Of a stretch of DNA of 64,000 bases, positions 7,824-15,513 are shown in pieces (the stretch's first letter is position 1; every line of letters begins with the position of its first letter). The notes under the pieces are model-generated. The model searched no databases and had not been told where the DNA came from. It saw only the letters and a program-made list of their open reading frames with translations. Made by a program: the position numbers and the translations under genes. This DNA comes from Palleronia pelagia (GTDB lineage Bacteria; Pseudomonadota; Alphaproteobacteria; Rhodobacterales; Rhodobacteraceae): positions 412,310 to 476,309 of the forward strand of contig NZ_FOCM01000003.1 of NCBI RefSeq assembly GCF_900110115.1, read 5' to 3'.

Positions 7824-8774
7824 TCAGGCGCAGGCCGGGCTGTCGCCCGTCCAGCGATGAATCGGGATGTGCGGTTGCGGCGCGAGCCGGGCGCGCGTGT
7901 CCAGCCACATCTGCCGCCACGTGGACCAATCCCCCAGGACCGCGTTCGGGTCCCTGGCCGAGCGGGCGACGAATTCGGGGAAATGCGACCGCCCCGTGGG
8001 CTGGCCGGTGACGTTGTAGCGGATGTCGAAGCTCCACCGGAACCGGTCCGAGCGGTTGTCGAGCGATGCGTGCGGCGTCAGCGGGTGGAAGATCACCGCG
8101 CCGCCGGCCTTCACCGGCAGGGGGATCGCCCTGGATTCGTCCAGGAAGCCGTCCGCGATGGCGGTCTGGCGCTTGGGGCAGTGCGGGTACATCTGCGGCC
8201 GGCCCGGCACGACCTGCAGGCAGCCGTTCTCGACGGTAGCATCTTCGACCGCGATCCAGACGGTGACCATCCGCGTGTCGTCGCCGTCCTCGTGCGCGAC
8301 GGCGCGGTCCTGGTGCCAGTCGGTCTGCATCAGGTGGGCGCGCGTCTCGGTCTCGCGGATATTCGGCGCGGGCGGCTTCAGGCGGACGTGCTGGATCGGG
8401 TTCGACGTGATCTCGGGGCCGATCAGGTCCTCGACCAGGTCCAGAAGCCGCGGGTCGGTCACCATGTCGAAGACCGCCGGACCGTTATGGAAGGGCGTGT
8501 CGGCGTGGATCTTGTCGCCGGGCAGCGAGATGTCCATCGGCTGAAACCAGTCGCAGCCGGCGTGGTACGAGGTCAGCAGCTTCTGCCAGAAATCGGCGCC
8601 GTTGGCGGGCGGCACCAGCCCCTGCGCGTGCCAGTCATCGTAAAGACGGTCGAGCAGGTCGACATATTCGCGGCGCACGGCCTCGAGGGCGGCCGGCGAC
8701 ACCGCGTTCTCGACGACCAGGTAGCCGTCGGATTCGAATTTCGCGATCTGGGTGTCCGTGAGGTGGAGGGGCAT
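7824..8774 (-). CDS. Phytanoyl-CoA dioxygenase (PhyH) family enzyme, first copy
   Basis: This 316-residue Fe(II)/2-oxoglutarate dioxygenase has the iron triad His154-x-Asp156 (DWHQDRA) and His235 (TPHASLDNRSDR). The following Arg residues (244/246) probably bind 2-oxoglutarate. PhyH enzymes hydroxylate or oxidatively demethylate small molecules. The ATG at 8774 follows AAGGAG, and the longer open frame upstream has no ribosome site. It lies directly after the TRAP transporter genes in the same operon, so it probably acts on the imported substrate. No function is known for a PhyH enzyme in sugar-acid breakdown, to my knowledge. Confidence 0.85.
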   Translation of the reverse strand: MPLHLTDTQIAKFESDGYLVVENAVSPAALEAVRREYVDLLDRLYDDWHAQGLVPPANGADFWQKLLTSYHAGCDWFQPMDISLPGDKIHADTPFHNGPAVFDMVTDPRLLDLVEDLIGPEITSNPIQHVRLKPPAPNIRETETRAHLMQTDWHQDRAVAHEDGDDTRMVTVWIAVEDATVENGCLQVVPGRPQMYPHCPKRQTAIADGFLDESRAIPLPVKAGGAVIFHPLTPHASLDNRSDRFRWSFDIRYNVTGQPTGRSHFPEFVARSARDPNAVLGDWSTWRQMWLDTRARLAPQPHIPIHRWTGDSPACA

Positions 8775-8844
8775 GGCCTCGCTCCTTGAAATGCAGAAAT
8801 GGAAGCGTGCGCCGCCCCGGGGACCGGGACGGCGCGCGGTCACG

Positions 8845-10440
8845 TCAGAGGAATAGCGTGACGATGGGCGGATACATCAACAGGACCGACAGCGCGCAGA
8901 GTTGCAGCGCGATGAAGGGCAGGAACCCCTTGAAGATGTCGGTCAGCTCGATCCCCGGAGGCGCCACCGATTTCAGGTAGAACGCGGCCGGCCCGAAGGG
9001 CGGCGACAGGAAACTGACCTGCATGTTCATACAGAAAACCACGCCGAACCAGATCGGGATGTAGCGCGCGTCGATGCTCGCGAAGAAGCCGATCTCTTCG
9101 GCGGGCAGTTTCGTCACGATGGGCAGGAACACCGGCATGATCAGCAGCACGATCCCGATCCAGTCCATGAACATCCCCATGATGAGGAAGATGAACATCA
9201 TGATCAGGATGATCCCCATGGTGGGCAGGTCCGCCCCGGTGATCAGGTTCGCCACGTAGGTCGGTCCGCCGGCCAGCGTGTAGGCGGCCGCCAGAGCCGC
9301 GGCGCCGATGGTGACCCAGATGATCGTGCCCGTGGACTTCAGCGTGCGCATCAGGCTGTCCCACACGATGATGAACGTCATCTCGCGCCGGAAGAGGCCG
9401 ATCACGAAGACGGCGATCACGCCCATGCCCGCGGCCTCGGTGATGCCGGTGATGCCGCCGTAGATGCTGCCCAGAACCACGCCGATGACGACGATGGGCG
9501 CGACAAGGCCCTTGCCCATGTTCCACCCGCGCAATGTGCGTTCGCGGCCCACCACGAAGAAGATGGTGGCCAGCGCGATCGCGAAGGCGCCGATCAGGTA
9601 GGGAAAGTCGCTGACCATGCCCAGCAGGATCGGATCCTCGCCCTCGCGCGGGACGTTCGCCCCGGTGAGCGTGAAGAACAGCGCCCGGATGATCAGCACG
9701 CCCACGACCCAGCACGCCATCCGCGCGAGGAAGCCCAGGAACATCAGGGCCTTTTCGCTGCCCTCGGGGGCGTCGGGCTCGGGCTCGGGCAAGGGCGCCA
9801 TCGACGGGCTTATGCGGGTGCGCACAACGATGTAGATGATGAAGAACGACGCCAGCATGAAGCCCGGCAGGAAGGAGGCGGTGAACAGCGCCTTGATCGA
9901 GGTTTCCGTCACCAGCCCGTAGAAGATCAGAACGATCGAGGGCGGGATCATGGTGCCGAGGCTCCCGCTCGCGCAGATGGTGCCGATGGCGAGGTTCTGG
10001 TTGTAGCCCAGCCGCAGCATCTGCGGCAGCGCGATCAGGCCCAGCAGCACGACCTCTCCGCCGATGATGCCCGACATGGCGGCCATGATGACGGCCATGA
10101 TCGAGGTCACGATGGCGATGCCGCCCCGGGTCCGCGCCAGCCACACGTTCAGGGACGAATACATGTCGCGCGCGATGCCGCATCGCTCCAGGAGGGCCGC
10201 CATGAAGATGAAGAGCGGGATCGAGATGAGGACGTAGTTCGTCATCTGCCGGTACACGGCCTGCGCCAGCACCGACAGGGGCCCGCGGCCGAAGGTGTTG
10301 AACAGCAGGTCCACGTCGAACTTGAGGATCAGCGTGACCACCGCCAGGAAGGCCGAGGCGAAGCCCAGGGGCATCCCGATGGCCAGCAGCGCGAACATGG
10401 CCAGCAGGATGATCAGGCTGAGGGTTCCGATATCTACCAT
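8845..10440 (-). CDS. dctM: TRAP transporter large permease (DctM)
   Basis: This 531-residue polytopic protein forms the translocation subunit of a tripartite ATP-independent periplasmic transporter driven by ion gradients. DctM hallmarks include MPLGFASAFLAV near the N-terminus, ISIPLFIFMAALLERCGIA (near residue 75) and GSLGTMIPPSIVLIFYG (near residue 155). It is about 100 residues longer than typical DctM. The extra length is a central insert (about residues 210-285) containing PEPEPDAPEGSE and added hydrophobic segments. It is separated from dctQ by seven bases, and the two are co-transcribed. Confidence 0.92.
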   Translation of the reverse strand: MVDIGTLSLIILLAMFALLAIGMPLGFASAFLAVVTLILKFDVDLLFNTFGRGPLSVLAQAVYRQMTNYVLISIPLFIFMAALLERCGIARDMYSSLNVWLARTRGGIAIVTSIMAVIMAAMSGIIGGEVVLLGLIALPQMLRLGYNQNLAIGTICASGSLGTMIPPSIVLIFYGLVTETSIKALFTASFLPGFMLASFFIIYIVVRTRISPSMAPLPEPEPDAPEGSEKALMFLGFLARMACWVVGVLIIRALFFTLTGANVPREGEDPILLGMVSDFPYLIGAFAIALATIFFVVGRERTLRGWNMGKGLVAPIVVIGVVLGSIYGGITGITEAAGMGVIAVFVIGLFRREMTFIIVWDSLMRTLKSTGTIIWVTIGAAALAAAYTLAGGPTYVANLITGADLPTMGIILIMMFIFLIMGMFMDWIGIVLLIMPVFLPIVTKLPAEEIGFFASIDARYIPIWFGVVFCMNMQVSFLSPPFGPAAFYLKSVAPPGIELTDIFKGFLPFIALQLCALSVLLMYPPIVTLFL

Positions 10441-10447
10441 TTTGGAC

Positions 10448-11251
10448 TCAATCGTTCAGGGTGCTGCGGATGTTCTCGATCTCGGTCTCGTCCACCGCAT
10501 CGGGATTGGCGTAGGCGTCTTCCTTCGACCAGTCGGCGATCAGGTTCGACACGGCCTGCAGGGCCACCAGAACCATCGACAGCAGGAGAAAGGGCTTGAT
10601 GATGCCGGGAATGGGCGGATCCCAGGCGGTGCCGAAGGTCTCCATCCGCATGAAACGGGTCTCGGCGTCGTTGTAGCCGCCCCAGACCAGCGCGAAGACG
10701 AAGAAGCAGATCAGCAGGACCGACATGCTGTCGGACAGCTTGCGCATCCACCGCGGCATCCGGTCGTAGATCACGGGGATGCGGATGTGACAGCGCTGCT
10801 GCATGGCGTACTGACCCGACAGCAGGAACACGAAGGCCGCGATCCAGAGCGACAGCTCGTTCGCCCAGAGCGTCGGCGCCGAGAAGACGTAGCGCGACAC
10901 CACCTCGTAGAACATCACCACGACGATCAGCGCGATCGAGATCATGGCGGCGCGGGACAGGATCAGCGACACGATGTCGAAGATGCCGTCGCTGGGCGGT
11001 TCGATGTCGCCCTTGAAATCGGACAGGTAGACCGACGCGAACAGGATCGCCCCGAAGATGCAGCCCAGCATCAGCTGGACCATCGGGCGTTCGGCCGGGC
11101 GGATCATCTCGTACATCGCGATGGCATCTGGATCGAGGATGCGCATGGCGACGAAGTAGACATAGAGCAGCAGCGACACGGCGATGAACGCGATCATGAT
11201 GAGTTTGACCGGCCTGCGCAGGCTGCCGAGCCAGACGGATTTGCCTTCCAT
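10448..11251 (-). CDS. dctQ: TRAP transporter small permease (DctQ), extended
   Basis: The 267-residue product is the small membrane subunit that partners DctM. The C-terminal portion has the DctQ pattern (WANELSLWIAAFVFLLSGQYAMQQR split over residues 140-165). Typical DctQ proteins are 150-200 residues with four membrane segments. This one has an added N-terminal pair of segments (IMIAFIAVSLLLYVYFVA and MLGCIFGAILFASVYLSD) before the usual four. Together with the long DctM it marks a distinct TRAP subfamily. It follows dctP after a strong hairpin, which probably lowers its expression relative to the binding protein. Confidence 0.88.
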   Translation of the reverse strand: MEGKSVWLGSLRRPVKLIMIAFIAVSLLLYVYFVAMRILDPDAIAMYEMIRPAERPMVQLMLGCIFGAILFASVYLSDFKGDIEPPSDGIFDIVSLILSRAAMISIALIVVVMFYEVVSRYVFSAPTLWANELSLWIAAFVFLLSGQYAMQQRCHIRIPVIYDRMPRWMRKLSDSMSVLLICFFVFALVWGGYNDAETRFMRMETFGTAWDPPIPGIIKPFLLLSMVLVALQAVSNLIADWSKEDAYANPDAVDETEIENIRSTLND

Positions 11252-11277
11252 GGGGGCCCCCAGTCGGATCGTAGGTT

Positions 11278-11312
11278 AAAAAAGGCGGGCCCCTTGCGCG
11301 AAGGGGCCCGCC
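11278..11312 (-). terminator. Intrinsic terminator/attenuator between dctP and dctQ
   Basis: Read on the minus strand, a 12-bp GC-rich stem (GGCGGGCCCCTT paired with AAGGGGCCCGCC, five-base loop) is followed at once by TTTTTT. It lies between the dctP stop and the dctQ start. It would let most transcripts end after the abundant binding protein gene. Confidence 0.85.
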
Positions 11313-11340
11313 GCGGACCTTTGCGGCCTTCGGCCGGGCC

Positions 11341-12360
11341 TTATTCGCCCGAGATCAGGCCGAGGTCGGACAGGTAGGACTTGTGGCTTTCCAGAAGCGC
11401 GGCGGCCTCGGGCGAGCGGGTGCCCCAGTCGTCCCACGCAACCTGTGCGGCGCGGCGGAACTCGGCACGGTCTTCGGCCGACCAGTCATGCAGCGTGACG
11501 CCCTTTTCCTGCAGATCGGCGGCCGCTTCGGCGTTGGCCTTCTCGTTCGCCAGGGCGACCTGGAAGGACAGCTTCTGCCACGCGGTGTCGATGATGCGGC
11601 GGTGCTGTTCGCTCAGACCTTCCCAGACGGCCTGGTTGCAGGCGAGGTGGTCCGACGGCATCGAGTGGAAGCCGGGATAGGTCGCGTGGCTGACGATGTC
11701 GTAGAGACCGAGGCCCACGTTGTTGGCCAGGCCCGACGCGTCGGCGCCGTCGATGATGCCGGTTTCCAGCGCGGTGAAGATCTCGGTGAAGTCCATCACG
11801 ATGGGCGAGGCGCCCAGTTCTTCGAAGATCTCGGTTTCCATGCCCGGGGGCGACCGGAACTTCCAGCCTTCCAGGTCCGCGAAGCCGGCGATCGGCGTCG
11901 ACGAGGACAGCGATTCCTGGCCGTAGATCGACCAGCCGATCAGCTGCATGCCCTGCGCGTTGTAAAGCTCCTGCGCGGCTTCGTAGCCGTCACCGTAATA
12001 CAGCCAGCTGTACTGCTGCCACGGGGTGTCGTAGCCGCCCATGATGTCGCCGACGAACTGGAACGCCGGGTTCTTGCCGGTCTGGTAGGCGCCGCCGGTG
12101 GCGTCGCAGTCCAGGATGCCGTTGATCGCCGCGTCGAAGGTTTCGACGGTGGCGACGACCGAGGACGAGTAGAACATCTCGATGGAGATGTCGCCGCCCG
12201 ACATGGTTTCGACGTCGTCGATCCACTGGGCCAGAAGCTGGCCGGTGGGGTGTTCGGTCGCGTAGTGGGTCTGGATCCGCAGGGTCACTTCCTGCGCCAT
12301 GGCCTGGCTGGCAAGCAGAGCGCCAGCGGCAGCCGTGACCATCAAGGTCTTGGTCTTCAT
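11341..12360 (-). CDS. dctP: TRAP transporter solute-binding protein (DctP)
   Basis: This 339-residue periplasmic protein has a clear signal peptide (MKTKTLMVTAAAGALLASQAMA, written here as residues 1-22, cleavage after AMA). The mature sequence has the DctP fold signatures: LRIQTHYATEHPTG near the start, GWSIYGQESLSSS (about 140) and KFRSPPGMETEIFEELG (about 167). The last segment holds the conserved Arg that binds the carboxylate of the ligand. A carboxylated sugar is therefore the likely ligand. It is the first gene of the minus-strand operon and has a strong GGGAGG ribosome site. An operator lies 73 nt upstream of its start. Confidence 0.92.
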   Translation of the reverse strand: MKTKTLMVTAAAGALLASQAMAQEVTLRIQTHYATEHPTGQLLAQWIDDVETMSGGDISIEMFYSSSVVATVETFDAAINGILDCDATGGAYQTGKNPAFQFVGDIMGGYDTPWQQYSWLYYGDGYEAAQELYNAQGMQLIGWSIYGQESLSSSTPIAGFADLEGWKFRSPPGMETEIFEELGASPIVMDFTEIFTALETGIIDGADASGLANNVGLGLYDIVSHATYPGFHSMPSDHLACNQAVWEGLSEQHRRIIDTAWQKLSFQVALANEKANAEAAADLQEKGVTLHDWSAEDRAEFRRAAQVAWDDWGTRSPEAAALLESHKSYLSDLGLISGE

Positions 12361-12433
12361 TGATTTTCCCTCCCGAGCGGCTGTTGCGCCGCCTTTTTAG
12401 TATGAAACGTGGCTGACGCCGCGTCGCACGAAG

Positions 12434-12445
12434 ATGGTATACCAT
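12434..12445. promoter_or_regulatory. GntR-type operator, copy 2 (dctP side)
   Basis: The palindrome ATGGTATACCAT (14 bp as GATGGTATACCATC) lies 73 nt from the dctP start and 55 bp centre to centre from copy 3. The spacing is close to five helical turns, so two bound dimers could sit on the same face and interact. Confidence 0.78.
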
Positions 12446-12488
12446 CGCTGGAAACGCTAGCGAATGGTCTGTCGACAATCAATGGTTT

Positions 12489-12500
12489 TTGGTATACCAA
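12489..12500. promoter_or_regulatory. GntR-type operator, copy 3 (gntR side)
   Basis: TTGGTATACCAA, extending to TTTGGTATACCAAA, lies 85 nt before the gntR start. Its position in front of the regulator gene suggests autoregulation. Confidence 0.82.
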
Positions 12501-12585
12501 ATCTCGAAACCGTTATCGCTCCTTGTTCCGATGCGCGACAGCCCCTGTCGCCGCGTTGCGCAGCGGGGGCTTAGCAGGAAGCCGA

Positions 12586-13236
12586 ATGTCCGAGCCGTCT
12601 TTGCCCGAACAGATCGCCAACGAGTTGAGGCGCGACATCCTGCGCGGCACGCTGGTACCGGGCGCGCCGCTGAAGGAACGCGACCGGGCGCTGGAAATGG
12701 GTGTCAGCCGCACCCCCATGCGCGAGGCGATCCGAATCCTCAGCCAGGAGGGGCTGGTGGTCCTGCGTCCCGCGCGCAGCCCGCTGGTCGCCGACCCGCC
12801 CCTGTCGGACATCATGGACCACGTGATCGTGCTGCGCGCGCTGGAAGAGCTGTCGGGCGAGCTGGCCTGCACCAACGCCACCGAAGAGGACCTGGACAAG
12901 CTGCGCGCGATCAACGCCAAGTTCGAGTCCGAATTCTATACCGCCGACCGTCTCGTGTCGTTCGAGACCGACATGTCGTTCCACATGGCCATCGCCCGCG
13001 CGTCGCATAACCACGCCCTGGCCGACACGCACAGGTCGTTCCTGGCGCGGCTGTGGCGGGCGCGGTTCCTGACCTCGACCCGCCGGCGCAACCGCCAGAC
13101 GGTTCTGGAACAGCACGCCGCGCTTCTGGATGCGCTCTGCCGCCGGGACCGCGCGGCGCTGAAGACCGCGTTCGACGCGCACCTGGGACACCTGGCCGAC
13201 GATATCCGCAAGGTCTTCGAAAAAGAGCAGACCTAG
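12586..13236 (+). CDS. GntR-family transcriptional regulator, FCD domain
   Basis: This 216-residue regulator has an N-terminal winged helix (residues about 5-70, with LKERDRALEMGVSRTPMREA as the recognition region) and an all-helical FCD effector domain. The FCD Asp and His residues that usually bind a metal and an acid ligand appear as ETDMSFHMAIARASHNH and in two later His-containing helices. FadR-group regulators of this type usually repress and are released by a sugar acid. The ATG at 12586 begins at the family N-terminus. The open frame upstream runs over the operator and is not coding. The operator resembles, as I recall, the UxuR/ExuR hexuronate operator, which supports a sugar-acid effector. 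Confidence 0.9.
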   Translation: MSEPSLPEQIANELRRDILRGTLVPGAPLKERDRALEMGVSRTPMREAIRILSQEGLVVLRPARSPLVADPPLSDIMDHVIVLRALEELSGELACTNATEEDLDKLRAINAKFESEFYTADRLVSFETDMSFHMAIARASHNHALADTHRSFLARLWRARFLTSTRRRNRQTVLEQHAALLDALCRRDRAALKTAFDAHLGHLADDIRKVFEKEQT

Positions 13237-13305
13237 GCGCGACGGCCCCAACACCCGATCAACCGATTCAACAGGAAAGCCCCGAAAGGGCGGAAAGGAC
13301 ACGCG

Positions 13306-14151
13306 ATGAAGCTGCTGAGATTTGGACCCAAGGGCGCCGAGAAGCCCGGACTGCTGGACGACGACGGCCAGGTGCGCGACCTGTCGGGCAAGGTGGACGA
13401 GCTTGCCGGCGACGGCGTGTCGCTGGACGCGCTGGAGAAGATCCGCGGCATCGACCCGTCCAGCCTGCCCGTGGTGTCCGACCCCGGCCGCATCGGCAGC
13501 CCGCTGGCCTGGGTGCCGAACTTCTTCTGCATCGGCCTGAACTATTCCAAGCACGCGGCCGAGACCGGCGCTGACGAGCCGAAAGAGCCGATCCTGTTCA
13601 ACAAGACGAGCTCGGCCCTGTCGGGCCCGAACGACCCGGTGATCCAGCCGCGCAACTCGACCAAGCTGGACTGGGAAGTCGAGCTGGGCATCGTGATCGG
13701 CAAGCCCTGTCTCTACGTCTCGGAGGACGACGCGCTGGATTACGTGGCCGGTTACGCGACCATCAACGACGTGAGCGAGCGCGCCTTCCAGATCGAGCGT
13801 GGCGGCCAGTGGACCAAGGGCAAGTCCGCCCCGACCTTCGGCCCCGTCGGCCCCTACCTGGTCACCGCCGACGAGGTGGGCGACCCGCAGAAGCTGGCCG
13901 TGTCGCTCAGCGTCAACGGCAAGGTCATGCAGGATTCGAACACCTCGGACATGATCTTCACCGTCCGCCAGATCGTCAGCTACATGAGCCAGTTCATGGA
14001 ACTGCGCCCCGGTGACATCATCGCCACCGGCACGCCCGAGGGCGTGGGCATGGGCCTGAACCCGCAGGTGTTCCTGAAGCCCGGCGACGTGATGGAAGTC
14101 ACGATCGAGAAGCTGGGCGGCCAGCGCCAGGAAGTGGTCGCCGCCGACTGA
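13306..14151 (+). CDS. FAH-fold hydrolase, 2,4-diketo-3-deoxy-sugar-acid hydrolase-like
   Basis: The 281-residue product is a fumarylacetoacetate-hydrolase-family enzyme. Metal ligands are Glu124 and Glu126 (DWEVELGIVIG) and Asp155 (ATINDVSERA). His83 in NYSKHAAE is the likely catalytic base. It closely fits the subgroup that splits 2,4-diketo-3-deoxy-L-fuconate or -rhamnonate into pyruvate and a hydroxyacid. The SDR at 6.2 kb would make its substrate. It lies 69 bases after gntR and is probably co-transcribed with it. It could instead hydrolyse another acylpyruvate, but the neighbours favour the sugar-acid role. Confidence 0.85.
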   Translation: MKLLRFGPKGAEKPGLLDDDGQVRDLSGKVDELAGDGVSLDALEKIRGIDPSSLPVVSDPGRIGSPLAWVPNFFCIGLNYSKHAAETGADEPKEPILFNKTSSALSGPNDPVIQPRNSTKLDWEVELGIVIGKPCLYVSEDDALDYVAGYATINDVSERAFQIERGGQWTKGKSAPTFGPVGPYLVTADEVGDPQKLAVSLSVNGKVMQDSNTSDMIFTVRQIVSYMSQFMELRPGDIIATGTPEGVGMGLNPQVFLKPGDVMEVTIEKLGGQRQEVVAAD

Positions 14152-14192
14152 AGGCTTCCCCCGGCCACTGTGCCGGGATGCGCGGAACACTG

Positions 14193-14217
14193 GATCGGCC
14201 CCCTTGCGGGGCCGATC
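14193..14217 (+). terminator. Terminator-like hairpin after the FAH hydrolase
   Basis: A 10-bp perfect stem GATCGGCCCC / GGGGCCGATC with a five-base loop lies between two convergent genes. The downstream tract TGCATTT is only partly T-rich. It may serve both strands. Confidence 0.65.
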
Positions 14218-14232
14218 TGCATTTCGGGGTGA

Positions 14233-14640
14233 TCAACCAGGCACTTCGAACGTGATCCGGCTGATCGTGTCGCCCTGACCGAATACCGAGATCACCGTGT
14301 AGGTGCCGGAAATGCTCTCGTCGGTCAGGATGTTGCGGACATACTGCGCATAGTAGTCGGGGATCTGGACCGTTTGCGCACCGATCTGGGCCCGCATGGC
14401 GCGATCCGAGAAAATCGGGTCGCCCTCATCATTGCCGTGGCGGATGCCGAACCTGTGGTAGTTCGCACGGTCCTGAGCGATCAGCCCCGCGAAGCTCATG
14501 TGCCGCGCGCCGGTCGAAGTATAGCGGTCCTCGGGGCCGAGGTCGGCCACGTAGCGTGCGAGCAGCCTGTCCTGTGCCTGGGCTTGGAAGGAAAGCGCCA
14601 GCAGGGACGCCGCTACGGCTGGGAATAGTCGGACCGTCAT
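14233..14640 (-). CDS. Small secreted protein of unknown function
   Basis: This 135-residue protein starts at the ATG giving MTVRLFPAVAASLLALSFQ, a signal peptide ending near AQA. The mature part (about 112 residues) has no cysteine and no motif I recognise. It contains RHMSFAGLIAQDRANYHRFG and a C-terminal ISRITFEVPG that reads like beta strands. A longer frame upstream lacks a signal peptide and is rejected. It sits between regulon genes but has no operator and is in the opposite orientation to the FAH gene. I do not recognise it. Confidence 0.65.
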   Translation of the reverse strand: MTVRLFPAVAASLLALSFQAQAQDRLLARYVADLGPEDRYTSTGARHMSFAGLIAQDRANYHRFGIRHGNDEGDPIFSDRAMRAQIGAQTVQIPDYYAQYVRNILTDESISGTYTVISVFGQGDTISRITFEVPG

Positions 14641-14819
14641 CGAAAACACCTTGGTTATTGAATTCCGTGTTCCGACAGTCTGGCTTCGGGACGAAGGGCT
14701 TGGCAACCGTTCCTGAAAATGCGGGACACGTCGAAGTGGCCCAATCGCGCGAGGCACGGGGCCGACCCGACGGATAACCCGCCCATACGCATCAGGCTCG
14801 ATGGCCCGCGCAGTGTCGG

Positions 14820-15407
14820 TCAGGTCCGCTCGACGCGGCCCCGGGCTGACGTTTCGAGATCGACCACGCTGCCGCCGCCGGACGCTTCGGCCAGGAAGCC
14901 GTCAACGGCGTCGCGCAGCGCCAGCCAGTCGGTGAACTCGCGCGGGCCGTCGCTCACGTCCACGTCCACGTTGTGCAACAGGACGTGCTGCACGATCTGG
15001 CGCTGGTAGTAGTCGTAGTTGTCGGACCGGATCGCCCCCGCGACCAGAAGCTCGCGATCCGGGGTGAAGCCCGTCCGCATCTTCATCTCGTCCAGGAAAT
15101 CCTGCGCCTCGTCGCGCCCTTCCGGAAAGGCGGCCTTCAGGCTGACCGACAGCATCAGCGTCGGCACCGCTGCCAGATCCTCGAGGCTGGTGGCGACCAG
15201 CAACTCGAAATTCTTGGGGTGGCGGCGTTCGTGGACCGGTGCGGCCAGGATCACCCGGTCGGTGGTATTCAGGCGAAGCGGCGCGGTCTGCTGGCTGGCG
15301 TCGAACAGGCCGACGCTGCCCCCGGCGGCATGGACGCGCTCGGCCACCCGCTCGACGATGCGGCGGGTCTGCCCCTCGTAGCTTTCGAAGATGATGATGG
15401 TGCGCAT
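14820..15407 (-). CDS. Flavodoxin-domain protein (HemG-like)
   Basis: The 195-residue product begins MRTIIIFESYEGQTRRIVERVAE, written here in two parts: MRTIIIFESYEGQT is the FMN phosphate-binding loop and the helix follows. VILAAPVHERRHPKNFE (about residue 65) matches the second flavin loop of menaquinone-dependent protoporphyrinogen oxidase HemG and related flavodoxins. A heme-biosynthesis role is possible but not shown, as no heme gene is near. It stands alone between a secreted protein gene and the end of the transketolase operon. Confidence 0.72.
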   Translation of the reverse strand: MRTIIIFESYEGQTRRIVERVAERVHAAGGSVGLFDASQQTAPLRLNTTDRVILAAPVHERRHPKNFELLVATSLEDLAAVPTLMLSVSLKAAFPEGRDEAQDFLDEMKMRTGFTPDRELLVAGAIRSDNYDYYQRQIVQHVLLHNVDVDVSDGPREFTDWLALRDAVDGFLAEASGGGSVVDLETSARGRVERT

Positions 15408-15439
15408 TCTGCCCTCCGCGACGCGTGCCGGGGGCATCC

Positions 15440-15482
15440 GCCGCCCCGGTCGTCCGTGTCTCTAGGACGGTGCCGGGGCGGC
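15440..15482 (-). terminator. Stem-loop at the end of the ten-gene operon
   Basis: A 10-bp stem (GCCGCCCCGG / CCGGGGCGGC) encloses a second 5-bp stem (CGTCC / GGACG), just after the transketolase operon stop. There is no T-run, so it may end transcription weakly or protect the RNA 3' end. Confidence 0.5.
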
Positions 15483-15513
15483 TTCCTTGCGCCAGATCAA
15501 TTCAGGCGCGATG

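Noticed and set aside
12409..12585. Upstream extension of the gntR reading frame
   Set aside because: It would run over two operators and the divergent promoter region. The family N-terminus begins at 12586.
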